DNA of 11,543 bases, from assembly GCA_030668565.1 (NCBI GenBank), contig DAOVFD010000026.1:1-11543 (forward strand), written 5' to 3'. Positions 6,943 through 11,543 of the stretch are shown here, piece after piece; position 1 is the stretch's first letter; the number at the start of each line of letters is the position of its first letter. Source of the stretch: Microcaldota archaeon. GTDB taxonomy: Archaea > Micrarchaeota > Micrarchaeia > Anstonellales > Bilamarchaeaceae. The notes under the pieces are model-generated. The model saw only the letters and a program-made list of their open reading frames with translations. It did not search any database and had not been told where the DNA came from. The position numbers were made by a program, and so were the translations under genes.

Positions 6943-7416
6943 ATGGAAAAGATAATTAATGCAATAGTTGATGGCGGAAAGGCAACTGCAGGTCCACCTC
7001 TTGGGCCGGCACTTGGACCCCTGGGAGTAAATGCAGGGCAGGTAGTTGCAAAGATAAACGAGGCCACAAAGGATTTTTCAGGCATGAAGGTTCCTGTAAA
7101 GGTAATAGTTGATACCGAGACAAAGGAATTCAGGATAGAAGTGGGAACACCACCGACTTCCGAACTGATAAAAAAAGAAGCAGGGATAGAAAAAGGGGCC
7201 GGAAACAGGGAGGAGCCGGCAGGAGACATCACCCTTGAAAAGCTTGTGAAAATAGCCAAATCAAAAAGCAATTCTTTAGGAAAAGACACGAAATCCACGC
7301 TCAAGGAGGTGTGCGGAAGCTGCCTGAGCTTGGGGGTAAACATCGATGGCAAGAATCCCAGGGACATAATCAAGGAAATAGACGACGGAAAGCACGATTC
7401 CCTGTTAAAAGGTTGA
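6943..7416 (+). CDS. rpl11: 50S ribosomal protein L11
   Basis: L11 binds the GTPase-associated centre of 23S rRNA in the large subunit and assists factor-dependent steps. The N-terminal domain carries the hallmark GGKATAGPPLGPALGPLGVN block (about 11-30) and the PVKVIVD segment; the C-terminal RNA-binding domain has the archaeal pattern LKEVCGSCLSLGV, GKNPRDI and EIDDGKHD. The length of 157 residues is normal for archaea. I prefer the second ATG (6943) over 6937 because AGGT at 6931-6934 is 8 bases from the former but only 2 from the latter. In many archaea L11 sits with L1, L10 and L12; here none of these follows. Instead a secreted beta-propeller gene begins 4 bases after the TGA. The identification is certain. 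Confidence 0.97.
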   Translation: MEKIINAIVDGGKATAGPPLGPALGPLGVNAGQVVAKINEATKDFSGMKVPVKVIVDTETKEFRIEVGTPPTSELIKKEAGIEKGAGNREEPAGDITLEKLVKIAKSKSNSLGKDTKSTLKEVCGSCLSLGVNIDGKNPRDIIKEIDDGKHDSLLKG

Positions 7417-7420
7417 AATA

Positions 7421-9070
7421 ATGAAGAAGCTGTTACTGCTTTTCACTCTTCTTGTTTCCCTTTCTTTTTCTTCACTTGTATGGCAGGCAGGAGCCGGCGG
7501 AGATATATTAACAAAACCCGTTGTTTTCGGGGGCAATATCATTGTCGGTTCGCTTGATGGGGAGGTATATGCGCTTAATCCGGATACAGGGACAGTTTCA
7601 TGGAGGGCTGCTGTAGGAAATGATTTTGTTGATTTCTCGGTTTTTGACGGCGGGCTTATAGCCGCAACTACGAAAGGGGAAATAGCCAGGATAAAAACTG
7701 ACGGTTCAAAACAATGGGAAACGTCGCTATCGGATTTCAACATAACCTATCTTTATGGTGTTGATTCGAATTCCAAAAAAGTTTATGTTTCTGCAAGCGA
7801 TGGAATTTATGAGGTTTCGAAAGGCGGGGAAGCCTTGAAATTATACGATATTGAAGAAGGAGTAACTCTTACCCCACCGAAGGCAGGCGAGGATTACGTC
7901 ATTTTCGGAGCCGGAAACAAGCTGATAAAAATTGATGAAGACGGACGAAAACAATGGGAAAAGGAAATAGATAATCATAACTTCTGGTTGTCCCGGCCGG
8001 TAGTGGGGGACAGTTCGGTTTTCGTAGGTGCTCTTGATAACCAACTCCATGTTTACCATCTTACAGGGGGTTATGAGAGATGGGGCTATCTTACGGATGG
8101 CTGGATTCTTTCAACCCCGTTTTTCGACGGTTCTGCAGTTTATTTCGGAAGTGACGACGGAAACGTTTATACTGTGGATGCAAACAGCGGCAATCTCAGG
8201 TGGAAAGCACAGCTTCCTCTTGCTGTCGTTTCCGAACCTGAAAAAGGTTCGATGGGGGGAGTCGAAGCAGTTTTCGTTGGTTGTACTGACGGAAGCATCT
8301 ATGCCCTGAGCGCGGACAGCGGAAGCGTAATATGGAAGGGTTCTGCAGTGGGAAGGGTCGGTTCCCCGCTCTATTACAGTAAACAGATAATATTCGGTTC
8401 TGCAGACGGTACTGTCTATGCCTACAGTACTGAGAGGGCGTGTTCGATAGAATCCCCGAAAGAAGGAGCATACGTTGGCAAGAAGGAAGTGGTCATTCGG
8501 GGGCAGTCAGTTTCCGAATCCGGCTCGCAGACAGTCCAGGTGGACATAAACGACTTCGGATGGATGTCCACAACGACAGAAGCTGACGGTTCGTGGCAGC
8601 TTATAATTGACCCAAGCCAGGAATTAATAGAAGGCCTTAACATCATATCATGCAGGGTTGTTGATTCCGCCGGAGAAGAATCAGGGACTTCATTTACTAC
8701 CGTGAGTATAGTAAGGGATTCCACCCTGCCTCTTGACTCATTTGTTGTTGCCCAGTCCACTGACAATCCTATTGAAGGGACTCCACTCACGATTTACGTT
8801 AACAGCAGATCCGACGGTTCCCCCGTTGACAGGTTTGACCTGACTATCGACGGAAAGTCATACAGCGGGGACAGGAACGTTTCGGTTACAATTCCGGAAG
8901 CCGGTTCCTATACCTCAACTGTCAGCAAGATAGGCTACAGTGACAAAACAATTACCATAAACGTTCAATCGGCGGGCATCCAGATATGGCAGATTGCAGT
9001 CGGGGCTGTTGCGGTCCTTCTGGTTGTCTGGATAGTTTACAGCAGGGTAATAAAAAAGCCCAGGGAATAG
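7421..9070 (+). CDS. Secreted, membrane-tethered PQQ-type beta-propeller protein with Ig-like domains
   Basis: The 549-residue product starts with a signal peptide (about 1-17). Repeats of the form [VI]YALxxxxGxxxW follow, with strand ends near 50-62, 87-100, 128-141, 167-181, 209-222, 247-262 and 291-306, and an incomplete eighth (VYAYS, 332-336). The missing last strand of the eighth blade could be the LVWQAG segment at 19-24, closing the ring as in eight-bladed BamB-like propellers. An Ig-like domain (about 341-431), a second beta-sandwich (about 434-516), a membrane helix (521-540) and a basic tail (SRVIKKPRE) complete it, so the propeller faces outward on a stalk. No obvious dehydrogenase catalytic set is seen; the repeats alone do not prove PQQ binding, so a scaffold or binding role is as likely as enzymatic activity. 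The ATG is 4 bases after the L11 stop, implying cotranscription. Confidence 0.93.
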   Translation: MKKLLLLFTLLVSLSFSSLVWQAGAGGDILTKPVVFGGNIIVGSLDGEVYALNPDTGTVSWRAAVGNDFVDFSVFDGGLIAATTKGEIARIKTDGSKQWETSLSDFNITYLYGVDSNSKKVYVSASDGIYEVSKGGEALKLYDIEEGVTLTPPKAGEDYVIFGAGNKLIKIDEDGRKQWEKEIDNHNFWLSRPVVGDSSVFVGALDNQLHVYHLTGGYERWGYLTDGWILSTPFFDGSAVYFGSDDGNVYTVDANSGNLRWKAQLPLAVVSEPEKGSMGGVEAVFVGCTDGSIYALSADSGSVIWKGSAVGRVGSPLYYSKQIIFGSADGTVYAYSTERACSIESPKEGAYVGKKEVVIRGQSVSESGSQTVQVDINDFGWMSTTTEADGSWQLIIDPSQELIEGLNIISCRVVDSAGEESGTSFTTVSIVRDSTLPLDSFVVAQSTDNPIEGTPLTIYVNSRSDGSPVDRFDLTIDGKSYSGDRNVSVTIPEAGSYTSTVSKIGYSDKTITINVQSAGIQIWQIAVGAVAVLLVVWIVYSRVIKKPRE

Positions 9071-9112
9071 CAAACTTTTTAATTGTTAGAAGAGATTATT
9101 TTTGGTGTTCTC
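9071..9112 (+). promoter_or_regulatory. Short gap before pyrE with T-rich tracts and a Shine-Dalgarno site
   Basis: The 42-base gap has two T tracts (9076-9080 and near 9099-9103) that could stop the upstream transcript; the first (CTTTTTAATTG) could instead be a weak TATA box. GGTG at 9104-9107 lies 5 bases before the GTG at 9113 and decides the pyrE start. Whether pyrE has its own promoter or is read through from L11 is open. Confidence 0.4.
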
Positions 9113-9790
9113 GTGTTTAATGCAAACAAGTTTAACAAATTTGTACTGGACAATGGAGTAATCGGATTTTTCAGGAATCCCATAATGTTAAAATCAGGGA
9201 GAGAATCCCACTGGTATGTGAACTGGAGGACGGTTACAGGGTCTGTTTACCTTACTGATAAGCTGACAGATTTCGTCCTTGCCTTTGTTGGACATAATAA
9301 GCTCAGACCTGACTGTTTTTACGGAGTTCCTGAAGGGGCAACCAAGCTTGCAGTGATAACGCAGTACAAATGGGCAAGAGAACAGAAAGATTATGGTTCA
9401 GGCAGGTATGTGCTGCCTATGGGAAGAGGAAAACCAAAGGAACACGGTGAACTTAAAGACAGGTATTTCCTTGGAATGCCAAGAGGAAAAACAATAGTGG
9501 TGGAAGATGTAACCACTACCGGCGACTCACTTATTTCTGCAATAAGAGTACTAAAAGAAGCAGATGTTGAAGTGGTTGCAGCAATCGGCCTTACCAATAG
9601 AATGGAAAAAAGAGATGATGGAAAAACTGTTGAACAGGCCGTAAAAGAGCTTGGAGTGAAATATTATGCAATGAGCGATGCGACCGAGCTGCTTCCGATG
9701 GCATATGAAAAACTTCAGCCTGGTGAGGAAATAGGCAATAAAGTAGAGGAATATTTCAAAAAATACGGGACGAAAGAGGTTATTTTATGA
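9113..9790 (+). CDS. pyrE: Orotate phosphoribosyltransferase
   Basis: PyrE joins orotate and PRPP to give orotidine 5'-monophosphate. From the GTG at 9113 the product has 225 residues. It shows the LKSGR segment (26-30) typical near the N-terminus, a catalytic-loop-like GRGKPKEHG (104-112; K107, K109, H111), and the PRPP-binding signature VVEDVTTTGDS (129-139). A TTG at 9083 is in frame but would add ten mostly hydrophobic residues with no ribosome site; GTG 9113 has GGTG at the right distance. Its TGA overlaps the pyrF ATG (ATGA), so the two successive enzymes of UMP synthesis are coupled. The region between LKSGR and the PRPP motif, including a tract rich in Tyr/Trp/Lys/Arg (about 84-99), differs from the common bacterial form, so it may belong to a less-studied OPRT subfamily. 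Confidence 0.92.
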   Translation: MFNANKFNKFVLDNGVIGFFRNPIMLKSGRESHWYVNWRTVTGSVYLTDKLTDFVLAFVGHNKLRPDCFYGVPEGATKLAVITQYKWAREQKDYGSGRYVLPMGRGKPKEHGELKDRYFLGMPRGKTIVVEDVTTTGDSLISAIRVLKEADVEVVAAIGLTNRMEKRDDGKTVEQAVKELGVKYYAMSDATELLPMAYEKLQPGEEIGNKVEEYFKKYGTKEVIL

Positions 9791-10485
9791 GCATAATCAA
9801 AAGAGACAGAAGCATAATAATAGCATGTGATGTGTCTCTTGACAAATACGAAAATATTCTGAAAGAGACGGCAGACATGGAAACCATCGGAGGATACAAG
9901 CTCGGTTTCTACCTTGGTTTGGAACATGGACTCCCTAAACTTGTGGAAATTGCAAGAAAATATACAAAAAAACCGTTGATATACGACCATCAGAAAGCCG
10001 GTACTGATATTCCTGATACCGGAAAGAAGTTTGCGGAGGTTTGCAAAAATGCAGGAATCGATGCAGTGATATTCTTTCCACAGGCAGGGCCCGAAACAGA
10101 AAAAGCATGGATAGATGCTGCAAAGGAAAAAGGACTTGGGGTAATTGTTGGCGGACTTATGACCCACAAAAGTTATGTAAAAAGCGAAGGCGGTTACTTA
10201 AGCGATGATTCAATACTGAAAATATACCTTAATGCAGCAAAATCGGGAGTGACCGATTTCGTTGTTCCCGGCAACAAGCCTGAAAAAATAACAGAAATAA
10301 GAAAAGCTCTTGAAGAACAGGGAACAAAGCCGGTTTTCTATGCGCCCGGTTTCATAGCACAGGGCGGAAAGATAACGGATGCAGCAGAATCGGCAGGGGA
10401 AAGATGGCATGCAATAGTCGGAAGGGCAATTTACAATTCGGATGACATAAAGAAGACTGTTCTTGAACTGTCATCACAGCTCTAG
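9787..10485 (+). CDS. pyrF: Orotidine 5'-phosphate decarboxylase (divergent subfamily)
   Basis: PyrF decarboxylates OMP to UMP. The 232-residue TIM-barrel protein has ACDV near the start (D15), GYKLG (K38), a phosphate-binding PGFIAQGG (187-194) and VGRAIY (211-216), all in the expected order. The catalytic segment reads YDHQKAGTDIPDTG (66-79). The usual D-x-K-x-x-D-I is replaced by D67-x-x-K70-x-x-x-D74-I, one residue longer on each side of the Lys. Its position as ATGA-coupled partner of pyrE supports the OMP decarboxylase role; without that context another member of the same superfamily would have to be considered. The last codon TAG (10483-10485) shares the palindrome CTAG with the stop of the convergent hjc. 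Confidence 0.87.
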   Translation: MSIIKRDRSIIIACDVSLDKYENILKETADMETIGGYKLGFYLGLEHGLPKLVEIARKYTKKPLIYDHQKAGTDIPDTGKKFAEVCKNAGIDAVIFFPQAGPETEKAWIDAAKEKGLGVIVGGLMTHKSYVKSEGGYLSDDSILKIYLNAAKSGVTDFVVPGNKPEKITEIRKALEEQGTKPVFYAPGFIAQGGKITDAAESAGERWHAIVGRAIYNSDDIKKTVLELSSQL

Positions 10486-10865
10486 GAGAATTCCTTCAGT
10501 TCTTTTCCTATTACTGATGCCTTCTTCCAGGAGATGCCAAAACTTTTTTTACTTTCATTAAATAAAGATAGAGGAACGAATCTCCATTGCTTCCCTCTTT
10601 TTCTCCAGGCAATGTAGCATGTTATTCCTGTATTCTTCTCCCATTTCTGCATGTTCGTGAACTGTTCCCTGTCAATATTCAGATTGTTTTTTTCAATTGC
10701 CTTTGATTCAATTGCATACTGCATACCATGCTTGAATGCAAGAAGGTCGGGACTCAATGAATTTACACCGCTCCCTGCTGCCCTTATCACAGAATATCCA
10801 TTATTTGAAAAATAGTCTATAAGTTCTCTTTCTGCACGGGAACCTTTCCTGTAGGTCATTACCAT
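10482..10865 (-). CDS. hjc: Archaeal Holliday junction resolvase Hjc
   Basis: Hjc cuts four-way DNA junctions symmetrically during recombination and fork repair, acting as a dimer with metal ions. The 127-residue product has the family order: RKGSRAERE (6-14, with E12), RAAGSG (28-33, S32), PD (D40), IESK (52-55, E53 and K55) and a Gln (Q68) in the following helix. These are the endonuclease-fold active residues, so it should be active. The start is ATG at 10865, with an alternative at 10859. There is no Shine-Dalgarno site before 10865, but an A/T box lies about 25 bases upstream, which fits a leaderless transcript. The gene is tail-to-tail with pyrF, overlapping by 4 bases, and lies 29 bases downstream of the PEP synthase stop. 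Confidence 0.95.
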   Translation of the reverse strand: MVMTYRKGSRAERELIDYFSNNGYSVIRAAGSGVNSLSPDLLAFKHGMQYAIESKAIEKNNLNIDREQFTNMQKWEKNTGITCYIAWRKRGKQWRFVPLSLFNESKKSFGISWKKASVIGKELKEFS

Positions 10866-10884
10866 GAATAGTATTCTCAGGTTA

Positions 10885-10895
10885 GAATTAAAATC
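10885..10895 (-). promoter_or_regulatory. Candidate TATA box for hjc
   Basis: On the minus strand GATTTTAATTC is centred about 25 bases before the hjc ATG at 10865, and no Shine-Dalgarno site lies between. The spacing fits transcription starting at or next to the ATG (leaderless). Its upstream end touches the PEP synthase stop codon (10897-10895). Confidence 0.4.
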
Positions 10896-11543
10896 TAATC
10901 GTCTGCAGAGAACGTTTCTTTATCCTCACCAACATTTTTTGTGAGCTTCGTCAGTCTCTTAAGCATTATCTTCTGTTCTGCACTCTGAACTATCCTTCTT
11001 GTCCTTACGATCGCATCCGGATTAACTGAAATGCTGGTAATTCCGAATTCAACAAGCTTTTCAGCAAATTCAGGATAGACACTGGGTGCCTGTCCGCATA
11101 ATGAGCATGTTATACTATGTTCGTTGCATACTGTAATAACTCTCTGCAATGCTTTCAGAACCGCTTCATTTCTCTCATCAAAAGCCTTTGCCATCGTTGC
11201 ATTATCCCTGTCTATACCAAGAATAAGCTGTGTTAAATCATTTGTTCCTATTGAAACACCGTCTATTCCCTCCTCGCAGAATTTGTCTATAAGGAATACT
11301 GTGCTCGGAACTTCTACCATTATCCATAGTTTGAAATCCCTTGTTCTGTAAACCCCAACCTCCTGCATCGCTTCTTTTATTGCCCTTAACTCACCCACTT
11401 TTCTTATGAAAGGAATCATTAACCATAGATTTCTCAGATGATAATCATTCCTTACCTTCTTTAGTGCCTTAAGTTCCATCTTGAAAACATCCGGCTCTCT
11501 TAGGTATCTAGCAGCTCCCCTGTATCCCATCATCGGATTCTCC
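10895..11543 (-). CDS. ppsA: Phosphoenolpyruvate synthase, C-terminal part (5' end outside window)
   Basis: PEP synthase converts pyruvate and ATP to PEP, AMP and phosphate, the entry to gluconeogenesis. Only the C-terminal PEP-utilising TIM-barrel domain is visible. The frame is open to the right edge; bases beyond 11533 read ENP before MMGYRGAARY, matching the family's ENPMxGxRG, so the ATG at 11533 is internal and not the start. Counting from that Met: MVEVPS (72-77, metal ligand E74), SIGTNDLTQL (94-103, N98 and D99) and CGQAPS (146-151, catalytic C146), followed by GITSISVNPDAI. A charged tail of about 30 residues follows the last barrel helix. Pyruvate phosphate dikinase shares this domain, but the SIGTNDLTQLILGIDRDNA form and the short C-terminus favour PpsA. 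The ATP-grasp and phosphohistidine domains should lie to the right. Confidence 0.94.
   Translation of the reverse strand, partial: ENPMMGYRGAARYLREPDVFKMELKALKKVRNDYHLRNLWLMIPFIRKVGELRAIKEAMQEVGVYRTRDFKLWIMVEVPSTVFLIDKFCEEGIDGVSIGTNDLTQLILGIDRDNATMAKAFDERNEAVLKALQRVITVCNEHSITCSLCGQAPSVYPEFAEKLVEFGITSISVNPDAIVRTRRIVQSAEQKIMLKRLTKLTKNVGEDKETFSADD

Noticed and set aside
9083..9112. TTG start for pyrE at 9083, adding ten residues
   Set aside because: No ribosome site lies before it, the added residues are not family-like, and GTG 9113 has GGTG 5 bases upstream.
10882..10898. Inverted repeat TTAGA/TCTAA as a terminator for ppsA
   Set aside because: Five A/T-rich pairs with a 7-base loop are weak, and no T tract follows; the bases are better explained as a TATA box plus the ppsA stop.
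11533..11533. Start of the PEP synthase gene at the ATG at 11533
   Set aside because: The frame stays open to the edge and reads ENP before MMGYRG, a conserved internal motif of the family, so the gene continues outside the window.
1..11543. CRISPR arrays, tRNA or rRNA genes, insertion sequences, attachment sites
   Set aside because: The gaps between genes total only a few hundred bases and show no direct repeats, cloverleaf or transposase-like frames.

Overview
The window is a dense archaeal segment. Archaeal identity rests on an aRF1 release factor with NIKS and GGQ motifs, an archaeal-type ribosomal protein L11, an Hjc Holliday junction resolvase, TATA-like boxes about 25 bases upstream of inferred transcript starts, and Shine-Dalgarno sites of the form GGTGAT. 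It is not a pure minimal parasite: it carries glucosamine-6-phosphate synthesis (glmS), the last two steps of UMP synthesis (pyrE-pyrF), a carbonic anhydrase and PEP synthase. I infer an uncultivated lineage, perhaps DPANN-like or Altiarchaeota-like, but the sequence does not settle this.

Layout, left to right. Positions 1-2673 (+) hold the tail of an upstream gene overlapping (ATGA) a large secreted/membrane protein of unknown family, followed 11 bases later by a small anchored protein. The small protein and the C-terminal domain of the large one look like paralogous four-cysteine domains. Positions 2675-4559 (-) hold a carbonic anhydrase-aRF1 operon. A short divergent promoter separates it from glmS (4652-6388, +). 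An unrecognised 128-residue charged protein (6389-6775, -) runs tail-to-tail with glmS and diverges from L11 (6943-7416, +). L11 is followed 4 bases later by a secreted, membrane-tethered PQQ-type beta-propeller (7421-9070), then pyrE-pyrF (9113-10485, +, ATGA overlap). hjc (10482-10865, -) overlaps the pyrF stop, and the C-terminal part of a PEP synthase gene (10895-11543, -) runs off the right edge.

How the genes fit together: most are housekeeping genes (translation termination, ribosome, recombination, UMP and amino-sugar synthesis, gluconeogenic PEP). The unusual material is extracytoplasmic: the 715-residue/161-residue pair and the propeller protein. Many N-glycosylation sequons in the large protein would fit a glycosylated surface complex, and glmS supplies amino-sugar precursors for glycans in general; that link is only inference.

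No stretch longer than about 170 bases lacks a gene. I found no tRNA, rRNA, CRISPR array, insertion sequence or attachment site. All three convergent gene pairs abut or overlap at their stop codons. Stop usage over 13 genes is 6 TAG, 4 TAA and 3 TGA, so TAG is an ordinary stop here.
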